NCBI GenBank assembly: GCA_013365365.1
Contig: JABVXU010000235.1
Span: 20,189-84,188 of the forward strand
Length of the DNA stretch: 64,000 bases
Direction: 5' to 3'
Origin: Cruorifilaria tuberocauda
Taxonomy: Eukaryota; Nematoda; Chromadorea; Rhabditida; Onchocercidae
Notes under the pieces: model-generated
What the model was told of the DNA's origin: nothing
Database searches by the model: none
Seen by the model: only the letters and a program-made list of their open reading frames with translations
Translations under genes and position numbers: made by a program
Shown: piece after piece, positions 25,347 to 37,900 of the stretch
How positions within the stretch are numbered: the first letter of the stretch is position 1
How the letters are laid out: every line of letters starts with the position of its first letter

Positions 25347-26976
25347 GGGAGTGAAAAGAGAAATGATAAGGCAACAAAAAGCAAGAAGAAAGGATTGGAG
25401 GAAAATGAACATATGAAAAAGACTTATGAACCGGAAAAAAAGTTTGATGAAAAAGAAAACAGTGAGAAGGAAGAAAGGGAGAGGGATAAAAAAGAAGCAG
25501 GTAATGAAAAAAAAAGTGATAATGAAAAAAGGGAAAGCGATAAGGAAAACGATCAGAAAATCTCACTGGTATCAATTTATCATTCAAAGGCTTTTAAAAG
25601 TATTAAACCTTTATTCTGAAATAGAGCATAATTCACAGAATGCGTTTGAAATATTCAGAAAAAGACCTATCAGAAAGATGCAGAGACGGACATATATCCT
25701 TATAAATTAAAGAGAACTCTTATAAATTAAACTAATGATGAATATTTGAAAAAGTGAATATCCTACCAATTTAACTTTTCTAGAAGAAAAAATTAGTGAT
25801 AAAAGTGCCAACAGCAGTTAAAAAAGCCGATGCTGAAGATCCGCAGTATCAGGTTTGATAAACTTTCTGGCAGCTAGAAAGACTGATTAAAAACATTTAT
25901 TTGAAGGAATGAATGCATCTTGATGAAGTAAATAATTAATGCTAATTTTGCAGACACTTGCTGGCTTAAATGATGATTTATTTGGTACGACAGATTTGAA
26001 TAAGTTCAGAAAGAAGCTTGTTATAAAAGCACCAACAGGTTTTAAAAAAGCAAAAGCTGAAGATCCACAGTATCAAGTAGATATAATTAGATCTATTTTT
26101 GAAATAATATTACTAATTTTTGCTAATCGATGAACTTGAAACCTTCTTAAATATAACAAATATAGATTGAAATGAATTGTATTAAATTGATCTCCTTATA
26201 GACTGGATTGGGATAAAATTCGGGATGTTAAACTAAATTTTCTCAGAAATCGGCAACAGTAAATTTGAAAGTGCAATTCGGTTTCACATAATTTCGTTAA
26301 TCAGCTCCATCTTTCGAAACATTACCTCATACTCTGTGCGATAGTTTAAAGTCTTGAAGAAAATCTTTTTATCACTTGAAATGTTTACTAAAAAATTTCG
26401 ATTATTCCTCAACTTTAAATTGTTTTAACTTCACCATTAACTTTTATAGAAATTGTTGAGAAGAAACAATATTAAAAATACTCCTTTTTTCCCACTTTTT
26501 CAATTAAGTTTCTCCATCTTCCCCTTTCTCTCTTTCTCATGACAAAAAAACGGAATAACAAAACTTGTTGAATTTTTTAGAATTAAGTTATAATATTTCC
26601 AGCTTTCCTGCATACAGCTAGGTAACACAAAAATTCTTAGCAAGTGTTCCTCTCCGCATAAGTTATAACCAAACTACTTTAAAAGATATCCCCAACTTCT
26701 TTTTCAATATAATTATAGATTTATAATCTTTCAAGAAAAAATCAAAACTCTTTTAATAGTGAATAAATTAATGTTAAAAATTTGGACATTTGGTTCTCCC
26801 AGATGCCTCGTATTTAGAATTTAGACGAATATTAAAAAGGAATAAAGCTAAATTTCTGGTATATATTTTATACCAGAAATTTGGTATATATTTTTTTTCC
26901 AACATTGGTATATATTTTATAGACACTTGCTGGTCTCGACAATAATTTATTTGAAGTGCAATTCAAAAATGAGTGA
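25347..26976 (+). CDS. Unrecognised gene with repeated exon modules (5' incomplete)
   Basis: Four exons join in phase 0: 25347-25568, 25784-25852, 25954-26076, 26923-26976. The first encodes a highly charged Lys/Glu/Asp stretch with no ATG at its start, so at least one upstream exon is missing. The other three are pieces of one repeated module of about 41 residues. It starts TLAGL(N/D)(D/N)(D/N)LF, continues [12 protein letters not shown](A/V)PT, and ends KA(K/D)AEDPQYQ. Exon 2 holds the second half of a module, exon 3 a whole one, and exon 4 the first ten residues and then a stop. Splice sites fall exactly at the PQYQ|TLAG junction each time. No signal peptide or known domain was found. I recall PQYQTLA-like repeats in other nematode proteins but cannot name a family. 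Confidence 0.6.
26850..26882. repeat. Perfect 14-bp hairpin in an intron
   Basis: AAATTTCTGGTATA at 26850-26863 and its exact complement at 26869-26882 surround a 5-nt loop. TGGTATATATTTT-like copies continue to about 26920, right at the acceptor of the last exon of the modular gene. Confidence 0.8.
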
Positions 26977-28048
26977 AGAAAATTGCAAAGAAAAAGAAGA
27001 ATGGAAAAAACTCAACAATTTCGCAGAACTACGAAAACTGTAAATTTGCAAATTCTATTCACCACTCATATAATGCCATTCATTATATTATAAAGATAAA
27101 ATAGGCGTCTACGAGACTCTCAAATTTTAAATAAATATTTAAATCTTTTTAGCAGATGCCGATGATCAAGTGAATGAATGAATTAACGTTCAAGTTTTTT
27201 TATCTATAACAAATAGTGGTGCTTTTCCATCAGATCTTATTTGAAAAGACTGCCATTTTTCATTTCAATCTCTTAGCGCTGAAATTTTTAAAAGTCTGTA
27301 AATTATCGCTTTTTTGTGTTTTAAATTCATCGCTTTTTTTTCTTGACTTGTGATGCATCATGGAGACAATAAGCAGTTCAAAATAGGGCAAAATATTTGA
27401 TTGCACTGAAACAATTGGCAAGGGATAAAGTCAGAAATTCAGAATGATAATAATTTGTGTATATCGCATGACAATTCATTTCAGTTATTAGCACGAAAGT
27501 CTTCAGATCCATTCGAATGTTTGAAATCTGGATGCATGCCTATCCTGTCTTTCTATATATTGAATTGGCTTAAAAGATTGCATTGTGATTTGCTGCGCCA
27601 GATGCGAGAAAATGAAGAATTAAAAATTTTCGCCATTTTGTGAATTCTTCATCAGATAGGTATTTCAAGCAATATTGGCAAAAGATTTTTATCTACCTGA
27701 GTAATGTTTAATATTTCATTAATCAATGTATTTCATCTCAAGTTAGCCTTTCGAGTAAAAGTGCATCTGCAACTTCAAGTAAACAATGAATTTCCGATCA
27801 AAAGGAAATGTATGAACAGTATAGTAAAATAAATAAAGTGCAAAAATAAATTGCGATCTTATGTTCCGAGTACAATTTATCTAGACATCGAAATTTATAT
27901 TTGATCATATCCTCAAGTAAGAAACGAGTTACTGAACTTGAGAAAGTTAAGCTAGTCAATTCGCGGCCTTAATGTGGAGCGTTTCTAGTAAAAATAGAGA
28001 AACCGACATAAAAGAATTAGTTGGTAAAATATAGAAAACTTGAATAAG
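26977..28048. other. Convergent 3' intergenic region
   Basis: Lies between the modular gene (plus) and the 5'-nucleotidase (minus). AT-rich, with no supported gene; the open frame 27455-27643 has no recognisable product. Confidence 0.45.
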
Positions 28049-31000
28049 TTAATCGGATTCTGAAATGGTCTGTCCTTCATTGCTAACTTCACCTGAAGGT
28101 TCGTCCTCATTAGCTGCTATAGAATCTTCTTGAACATGTGGTATTGTTCTGACACTGTTTCCTGAATAGAAACTTTTTTTTCGGCCTGTAAGGTATTAAA
28201 ACTTGACTACCTTTTTCCTGAAATAGCAAAATCCAGGATAAGTTATGATGAATTGAGCTATTCTAGATAAGAAAGAACTGAAACATTTTACTTCCTAGTC
28301 TTTGTTTTTTTTTAAGAATTTTAAACTTATGGAATTGTTAACTTAAAGTCAAAATAAAAAACAGCCTTTTTTTCTTAAAAATATTTTGCAACATTTAATT
28401 AATTCATTACTTCTGCTTGATGCCGGTAATGATTTCTTTTTACGAATACATTTGTCAGCACTCATTTCATGCGGCATTAATAACATCGTGGCACGGAAAA
28501 AATAAAAAAGAGGGTAATAGAGTAAATTATAGCAACTGGAAGAATAAAGATCCGCGAATCGCTCTACCTTAAATCGAAGAAGTTCTAAAAAAAATTGAGA
28601 AAAGGCGTTTATTTAACAACTTTTTCGTTATTCTTTTTAAATTCAAATTTGAAATTCAATTAAAGAAAAATGTAATTACACCTGTGATGCGAAAAATGTG
28701 GTACGTGATCCGCTTCGAAACAATGAACCCATTTTGCTATAGTACTTATCCATCTCTTGAGTTTTTTCCTGTAAGATAATTTGATATATTTTATCTGTCA
28801 TATCTTAGAAGTTAAAAAATGCAATTGGGAAGGAATTTAAAATAAGTTGATAAACTATTGCTTGTCTTACTCGGATTTGAGCATTTCCTTCTTGAATAAT
28901 TGATTGAGCAGAGATAATATTTATCTGATTATACATCGCTTCAACTTGTTTCGTCAATTCTATTACTTTTTCGAAAAGATCATGACGTTGTGACCAAATA
29001 GTTATTTCTTTTACTAGTTCAGGTATCACAAGAAATGTACGCCATCCTTTTAAGTGAAGATTCGATTAGATAATTTAAGTTTCAATAGCCGATTAACAGT
29101 AGCTAATAGAATTCATTTCAGTTCTATTCTGTTTGTTAGAAGTAATAGTTTAACTGAATAATAATTCTTCACATTCAAACTAATTCCATTTGTTAAATAA
29201 GAAGTATGAAGCAAAAAGCAAAAGTAGTAGGAAAATTGAAAAAATCATTCATAAAATAAAAGAAAGAAATTAACATAATCTTATAAGCTCCTATTTCAAG
29301 TTCCGAAAGTCACAAATTTTATCCTAGTAGATTGAAAGCAGAATATTTACCTTTCGTCTTTTTTGATTTGAGTACATCACCAAAGATATGATCACCGATA
29401 TATAGCACTTCTTTGTCGCGAGCATTAAATAGCCGACGAAAATCATCTGAATTACCTAAAAACGAATAATCAAAATTCTCAGTTGAAATCGAAGAGCTTC
29501 TGAATGATTTGATTCGCTCTTATATTTATAATCCATTCTTGAAAAATAATAAAGCAGGGAAGTATGAGGCGTAGCAAAGAAAATTCTTGGTAGTTTTTTT
29601 TGCAATTCCAAATTGCTAGTCCCAAATAAGCTGAGAAGGAAATATGACATTTTAGTAATATCAAATCAATTAAGCTCACTGATGGGTAGATTAACAACCG
29701 AAAGCCTAAATGACGACATTATAAACTATTTTAAGGAAATTCATAATATAGAGAGGAAGGAGTAGATCGGACATGAAATTATATTCACATTATGAAAACA
29801 ATTATCGAAACAAGTGTAAAAAGGATTTTTCCTCAAATAAGTTATTAGTTTAGTAAGCGAATAGGTACCGCCAGCATAAACGTCGCCCTTTTTAAGTAAT
29901 CCCTGATGTACGCCAATTTTAGGCGTTCCTGTGGTAGTATCGATTTGTCGAAAAACAGTGCCTTTCACGAACCATAGCGGTTTTTTTGCATCAACAATTG
30001 AAACATCAAAATACGATCTCCAATCTGATCCAATCAAGTAGCTTAATATTCCCTGAATATTATTTAAAAATAAAGCTTCAACTTCTTAATAACACGTGCT
30101 TTCGTTTCAACCAAAAAACGTTCACAAAAATGATTTAGCGTTAAATTAGAATTAAATTTTCGATCTTTAATTCGCAAAGCCTATCTATTCTAGGAAATCA
30201 AACGTAAAAACAAACATTTGTATAACTGTAGTTGCTATTAGTCAACAGAAATGTTCGTCCACCGTGAGCGCTGATCAGTTGCAAGAGTGGTTTAATTCGA
30301 TTATCTTTGATAACATATTTGTCCAAATTTTGCAAAACATCTTTTTTTAGCGAGCTCTTAAAGCATGGATATAAATTCATCCAATGTTAAATTTTAAAAT
30401 TGAAATAAATTTTTCGTAAAATAAATATACTAGTGAAAGACAACTATTATTACACATATGATTTATATCAATAAAAGTTTAAATTGCATTTAAAATTAAA
30501 ACGTTCATCAAAAATTTTTTATAATTGATTGAAATTAAGAAGTATTTCCGAATAGCTCTAACAAAAGATTTTTAATCTTAGTTACAAAAGAAATTGAAAG
30601 GAAAATAATAAAACAATTTGAATGCTAAAAACTTTAAAAAATTCGGTGAATTAATTTATACATCGTTATGAACATAACCGACAGCGCTTAAAACATCTTC
30701 AGCAAGTGATTTATATGATATTACTGTATCTCCGTTTCGAACACCTGTACCATCATTTGTCCTGAAAACGAATTTGATCCGAGCATTGTTCGCATACTCT
30801 TAGATAACAGTTTCTATAAAGTTGTAAATAAAATTAATAGATAATTGAAATTCTTCTTTTGGTATCATTAACCTTCAGCAAACCAGTCACATTTATTGGG
30901 TGGTAAATGATAACCATTAATTTTCTAATGTTATCTCCAAAAAAATCAAAGCAAAGAGCTTATACTCTTCTCGATTAACCCAGGAAAGGAATCGATAAAA

Positions 31001-32957
31001 TTCATTAAATCCCACAGAAAACCGTGCCATTTGTAATTTTTTTGAAGACTATTTGAAGAACCTGATTTTCGTTGAAGTATCTACTCTTCATTTCGAATAA
31101 TTTGAGCTATTAAAAAAAATTTATAGAATGTGAAGTTGCTATCTGATTTTTCTGAGTATTAAAGCCTTAATTAATCTAAATAAAGATGCTGATATCATGA
31201 AAATGGAAGATGAAGATGTACTATAATAACCCTGATAGTAAAGTTAGCTTTCAAAAATCACGACATTAAGAAGTATCATCTGCTAACAATGTGCTAGTAA
31301 ATTCGTCTATCTCTGTTATTCGATTCCTACTGCATTTTTATTTCTGTAAGAGAAGGAATAACAGAGAAAATCAAAGACTGAGAAAATAGAAAATTTTCGA
31401 AATTCAACAGTTTTTCTTGTTGAAAGTTTTTTTTTTAACAGCGCTTTTGTTAAGAAAGATTGTTAAATAGTCAGAAAAAGAATGATATATGTAAATATAA
31501 ATAAAAAGATGGGAAAATCGAAGATATGTCTTTCTGATTTTCTAATTTCTAATTCTCTTTACTTATTATTTTCCATCCTATCCCTTTGCAGCTTTCTAAT
31601 TTTTCAGGTAAAAATTCAGCGCCACATCCAGGTGTTGGAATGAGAAATGAAAAAACTCAAATACACTAATTTTTTAAGATTGAAAATTCTGTTTTTTTTT
31701 TCACATATACTGGTCACCGATTTTATTCAGTTAATTTATTGGAACACATGTTTAAAAATTTTCCCTAGATATTAGCCAAGTATTTGTTACCTTTCGTAGT
31801 CTTTATGATTGTCGAAATATTGAATGAGAGTAATGAGCACATACGTATGGGCTACATCAAACAATGAATTCATCACCAGAAAGTTTTCCAGATTTCGCAA
31901 TGAAATAAATTTATTCGGATAACGCTTCTTGATATCCGATCTAAAGTAATATGTAAAATTTTTAAATTAACTTTCCACCTTCTACAATCACTAGTTCTAA
32001 TCCAAAAAAATTTCGTGGAAAAATTTCTCTTATTCATTTCTGAGAAGAATTAATGACGATAAAAAGTTTACCGACGAAGATAATTATAGCCATGTATGCC
32101 AACAAGGATATTTCCAAATCCATCAACTTTTAGCAAATTACCGAAAGTTCGATCAAACCATAAACCTGTGATAGCAGATTAAAGATATAACTGATGCACA
32201 ATTTTACGCTTTAGACTTGGTTTCTTGTGATATCACCAATCTTAGTAGAAAGACACAATTTTTTAGGAAATTTCTGTTGAAAATTATAGAAATAAACTTC
32301 AAAGATTTCGATCCGAAAATACAGTAATTTCCTATAGTTATTAAAGGAAAATTTGAGGAAGATACCACGAATAGCAAAATCTTGTTCATATGGAAAAGAT
32401 CGTAATTGTTCAGGATAACCGAGTAGTATCAGACGATTTATAATGTTATCATACAGCAAAATGTCATATTCTGGTGATTTGTAAACTAAAAGATTTTTGC
32501 AGTGTTTGAAATTTAAATGCAGTTGAAATAAAATGAAATGAAATTTCAATGAAATCGTTTTATCATGTAAGATTTGAGGTTTAAAATTAACTTGAGTATC
32601 CGAGATATAATTGTGACATATCAAAGGTTGTTTACTCTGAAAGAGTAAACAACTAGTTTTTACTGAAAAAACAAATTCATATCAAAAAGTACGTTTGTAT
32701 CAGTAAATTGAATTCAAGTTTCGAGTGTTCACAACCTAAAGGATTTTTAATAATCTTGTTAAAAATTTTTAGCATTCAATTTTCAATTTTCACTTACTTG
32801 CTAACGTAAAGTCCATGTCAAATCCATAATATCGAATCTTTTGAAGATAAACTGATCGATTGGAAAAAACACTGAAACATTGTGTACGAATTCGATAAAA
32901 CCGGATTAAATAATCTGAAGGCGAGCAAAAGTCCGATCGAAAATGTGTACTTGTCAT
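28049..32957 (-). CDS. NT5C2: Cytosolic purine 5'-nucleotidase (cN-II), HAD superfamily
   Basis: Dephosphorylates IMP/GMP-type nucleotides in the cytosol. Twelve exons: 32957-32798, 32485-32366, 32165-32072, 31940-31791, 30761-30662, 30356-30216, 30052-29869, 29455-29351, 29046-28871, 28768-28682, 28567-28411, 28185-28049. They sum to 1611 nt (536 aa), close to the human length of about 561. HAD motif I is [18 protein letters not shown] (nucleophile Asp and general-acid Asp). Motif II is in [13 protein letters not shown]. The motif III lysine lies in VDAKKPLW, and motif IV is [25 protein letters not shown] and [17 protein letters not shown] are family blocks. The C-terminus is Ser/Glu/Asp-rich (ending TISESD) but lacks the long acidic run of the mammalian enzyme. 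Confidence 0.94.
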
Positions 32958-34199
32958 TCTTAAACTCAAAACATCACTCTTATCTTCTTTACACTTTTCG
33001 GTTTAGATTCCATCCGTAATTTGTTATTGAAATTTTAGCACAACAAAAAAACTGTTCCAAAATGAGAATTTCTACAACAAAGAAAATCGCTTTTTAAAAT
33101 TACTTCTTTCATTTTCTCCGTCTTCTAGAACTTTGAGTTCAAAATTATTTGGGTCATCAAAAAGCTATCACTATGAAATATTTATCTCATAGTTAGTAAC
33201 AGTGGTGCGACTGAAATACATTACTGTTTGCATGGATCATTCTCGAAAGCCCGCCAATCCATCTTCATTTCGGAGTTTTCAGCAGAAGGTTTTACAAGAC
33301 TTTTGTTTTTTGCATAACTTTTAGTATTCCCCACTTCTTTATCTTTCTGCATTTTAGTATTTTCGAGATGATGCGTTCTGAAAGTCTTTGAATCATTTTA
33401 AACATATCGTTACGTTTAATTTAAATACAAATCTATCGCCTCGAAATATAAAGTTGCCATTAAATATATTTAAGAGTTCCGAACAAGAAAACGAACAAAA
33501 ATTCAGATTTTTCAGCAAGTCGGGAAGAACTTTTGGAAATTGATAGCTGTCGAAATTTTTAACTGTTATGTCTTTATTTTATTTGTCTGCTTTCAAACCA
33601 CCAATTATCCTCTTCTTAACAGACCAACTTAGTGATTTGGTTTACGGTTAAAAATTTGAGACATTTGAGGTTTTCATTACCCTTCACAATTTCTTTAAAG
33701 TATTCTATGAGATTTTTATAGAAAGATTAATTCCAGAAGAAATTGTAATTATCGAAGTAAAATCGACTGAAATATCTCTCAAAAGTAGTTAAAAATGAAT
33801 TCGTTTTTAAAAATCCTTTCTTTTATAAATACGGTAAAAATTTGAATGCAATGTCTACATGAACATTATATGCAATATTTAAGAAGAAAAATTATAAATG
33901 AGTTGTCGAGAATTTTCTCGAAACTAGATTTCAAATATAAATACTTATTTCTAATCTTTGTATTTTATGAAGATTAGGGCAACATGAGAAACTCAAGGTA
34001 TGATCTTCTTGAGTCTCTTTTTGGCGCACTATATGATACAAGACGTTTATGCCATTTTTTTAATATTTCCGGTGGATTGTCATCTGTATGATCTCCGTGC
34101 TTTCACAATTTTGTCCCTATCTTTGCTTAGTGATAAGGATAGGACGTTACAATCATGGCTGTGTTATTATGCCATATTCTCATACATCCATATCCCCGT

Positions 34200-34405
34200 G
34201 TATCTACTGATATCAAATCTCCCTCCTCAGTAAAAAAACTCAGCCCCCTTAGTCTAGCAAAAAAAGAATCACGGTTGATTGAGGGAGTGGTTTTCTCCGG
34301 GGTTTTCATTGCTGTACAGGAATTCTTCTATTGAATAAAATATTACGTTGGTTCGTGCTAAAGCCAAACAACTCAACTCAATCAAGCTCAAATTCCACAA
34401 CAATT
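34200..34405. repeat. Diverged repeat, copy 1
   Basis: Direct repeat of 34573-34785, offset about 373 bp. Shared blocks in the same order are GTATCTACTGAT, AGTAAAAAA, TTTTCATTGCTGTA, TGAATAAAA..ATTA.GTTGGT, GTGCTAAA and AACTCAACTCAA. It has no open frame across its length. It is probably a dispersed non-autonomous element duplicated locally. Confidence 0.75.
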
Positions 34406-34572
34406 GGATATATTTAAATACTAAGGGATGGTCCAAATTTGTATTATAGAAAGATCACCCTTAAGATGTCACCATTAAAAACCAATTTACCTGATAAACT
34501 TTCCTGTTGATCGGATTTGAAAAAGATGGATAAAAGATATTCATCTTTCATCTTTTATTCCACATCTCATCG

Positions 34573-34785
34573 TATCTACTGATAGATCAGATCTCATCTT
34601 AGTAAAAAATTCCTCCCTCTTAGCCGAGAAAAAGAGGGCCACTGTTGTCATTCGCGGTGTGGTTATTCTCCAGGTTTTTCATTGCTGTAAACGAATCTTC
34701 TACTGAATAAAAATATTATGTTGGTTGTGCTAAACCCAAAGAACTCAACTCAAATCAAGTTCAAACTTTCCAAATTCTACAACAT
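34573..34785. repeat. Diverged repeat, copy 2
   Basis: Second copy of the segment at 34200-34405, with small insertions and deletions between the copies. Neither copy shows obvious terminal inverted repeats or a target-site duplication. Confidence 0.75.
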
Positions 34786-34969
34786 GAGTCGATGTTAAAT
34801 TATTTCACCATGTAATATGGGGTAATTTGTATGTTAAATTTTAAAATGACCTTTGGTGAGAATTTATATGTTTGCATTTTGCAAAATAGAATACAGAAAG
34901 CTATTTTCAAATTCTAATTATTGAACACAACTTGGACTTTTTTATAATATATTGCAGAATACAGTGAGA

Positions 34970-37900
34970 TCATATGTCCAAATTATTTTCTCGAATATAT
35001 CGTCGGATAATATTAGCGATGTATCCAACTTGCGGATGTCTACTCCTTTCCAATAAAATGATCGCTTCATGAAGATGATCACTGAAATTTGATTCCATTC
35101 TATAAAAGTATAAATATACAAATAGAATTTATAACTTACGTCCAATGATAAAGCGAAAATAAATGAACATTTCTGGAGAAAAGTAAGATTAAAAAGAAAC
35201 TAGAATCTATAATTTAGGATCATTTCATTTCGTTACAAGCTAAAATCTAAAAGCATATAACGGCTACCAGAAGAATATTCGACTACCTATTTTGAGATTT
35301 CAGAAATAAGACATTAAAACAAATCCAGTTCTTTATAGAAAGAGATAAACTAATTATGACGACAATTGCATAATTTAAGAGTCTTGGATCTACCATATTC
35401 TCATACTGTTTACAAACAAGCAATATTTAAAATGACATTGATTTAGTAGAAAATACAAACGGTAATGCTTTCTGTTCCACGACCAATTTGAATATTCCAA
35501 TAATAGCTCCACGTTTGCCTTCCCAGTATTCCGGATTTGGTTCAATTCTCTCTATAGCATCGAACGATTTTGCCGAGTACAAATAATCACCAATCTTAAC
35601 ATCTTTTACAACCATCACATCTTATAAAAGATGAATAAATCATAAAATCATCTGAAGAAGCTTGCGGCAAAATTCTACTGATTTTTGCTAATTATGATTG
35701 ATCTAATTTCAAGAAAAAATATCTCAAAAAAAGTTTTAAATTCTAACAGAAATCTGTCCGTTTCTTATTAATTATATAAACTATTTGAATCGTTGCTTTC
35801 CTGATTTAAAATGCATCAAATAAACGTACTCTATAACAATCGTTCGCAATTAGACACAGCAATTTGAAGATATCGTTAGAATTCTTCATTTTTACATACA
35901 TATCCCAGGCTAAGTTACTTTTACCATTTTGGATATCTGAAAAATGATTTAAGACTTTGAATTAATTAACTTTGGCATTATTATAACTTATCTTGACAAT
36001 CCTTCTTCAAATTGCAGGCTAACACCACCACTTAATAGGAAAAATTTCTCCTGTAATTTTTTGCTTCTTCACTTTCAAATAATTTCAGCCTATTTAATTC
36101 CAGCGAAAAGGCAAAGCTAGGAAAAGAAGAAAAGAAATAAAACAAGGAGAACAAGAAAATAAAAAACAAACAAGCTCGAGCAAGGGTAAGAAAATATGCA
36201 GGCTTTTTCCTCAATTCTTCATCGGTCACAAGTAATAGAGAAGCCTCAGCTTCTGCACTGTTACCACTGGCTAATAAGGCTTGACCGATATTGAAACTGA
36301 ATGTATCGTCATCATAAAGATAGGTCTAAATGGAGAAAAATCTCAATCTTCTCTTCCAATGCATAAACCTTAAAAGGCATATTGCAATTTCTTTTTATAA
36401 AACATACTTTAATCGAGTTCAAATAAACAAGCACTTCATCAAACTGATTGCTTAAAAAGTAAGATGACGCCATAGCTTGTCGACCGATAATTGTATCTAT
36501 CAAAAAAAAAAAAAAATTAAATGAGATATTAGAATCAAACGATGATTTAATCATATTTAATAATGAAAAAAAGAAATTTATAATAGAATTAATGAAGCAC
36601 TCAGAATAAAAATACCACATTCAGCAGCTGATTCGCCGACTATTTTGAAATGTTCTTGCGCCACTTCCAAATCTTTCCTCTGCAACAGAATTAAAGTATA
36701 ATGAGCAAACAACTTAACAGGTGTAGTTTAGGCTGAAATTTTCAATAAATGATTCTCTGAGATGAAAAATAAAATACAAATAGTCGATTAAAATCTAAAA
36801 ATTCAAACAGAATAATCCGACTCACAGATTTCTTCTGATAACCAACGCTACAATAAGTGATTGCCTTCAGGAGATGTTCAATTGGATGTTGTGGTTCTAT
36901 ATTGTTTATCAAATTAAGTGCTAATTCTACTTCACCTATAAACTTAGTTATTAAAAAAGAGAAAGAAAAAGATCCTAAATTTGATTTACAAAACAAAAAA
37001 ATTTTGGAATTTTGGAATAACTGTGAATGAAATTAATTCTAATTCTCTTACGGAACTGTTTAATCCTTCTTATTCATTCGTTAATTCCATTCATACTTTT
37101 AATATTTATGCAACCAGATTCAAAAATAATTAGGATAGAAAAATTTTTTAATTTTATATCATTTTAACATTCAGTTAGCAGAGAATATGAAAGTTTAACT
37201 CGGATTATATTATGAAACTTGTGAAAAATACTTATTTAATGGCGGAAAATTTCCTCCTATCTTGTTTTTTATCTATTTCCTTTTTTATCTGCTTTCGTCA
37301 CTTGCAATTCATTTCATGTTTTTCATTTTAATTCGTTAGCAGTATTATCGTATCTCAAATTCTGAACAAAGAAGATGTAAGATGTCACCAACGTTTTAGT
37401 CCGAAATATCTATAAAAGAGTCTGATTTAGGAATTTTAACAGAACAATGAAACAAAGTATACTTCTTTTCAAGTAAAAAATAATTAAATTGAGTCTTGCT
37501 TCGGGTAAACTATCGACAAGTGGTGGAAAAACTTGGAGTGCGGCATTCCCGTCACGAAAGACGATCTGAAATGCAATGCAATAAGTTTGAGAGAGGCTTT
37601 ATTTTTAAAGATAGATTTGGAAATTGAAAAAAAGGTTGCGTGGAAGTGAAAGACAAACTGTATTATGAGAGATGATATCCTTCACAAACGTGAAACTCGG
37701 TGTTTTCTCATTCTGCAATTTTTCAAGTTCTTTTATTGCAGTTCTGCCATTATATAATCTGTAGTGATTGCAAGCTCGTAGATTTATAGCAATGGCACTG
37801 TCTGGGTTCTCATTCAAATAAACTTGCAATGCTTCCTATATTTAAATGATATAAATTTTGACATATTACAGTACAAATAAATTGGTCTCATAATTTTGAT

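Larger units (their letters stand above)
32958..34969. other. Gene-free region upstream of the 5'-nucleotidase
   Basis: No coding exon is supported. The open frame 34000-34233 has no family resemblance. The notable content is a repeated segment at 34200-34405 and 34573-34785, listed separately. Confidence 0.45.

Noticed and set aside
25426..25710. 94-codon Lys/Arg-rich ORF overlapping the charged exon of the modular gene
   Set aside because: It is the shifted frame of a GAA/AAA-rich exon. The other frame has a matching acceptor, donor and phase.
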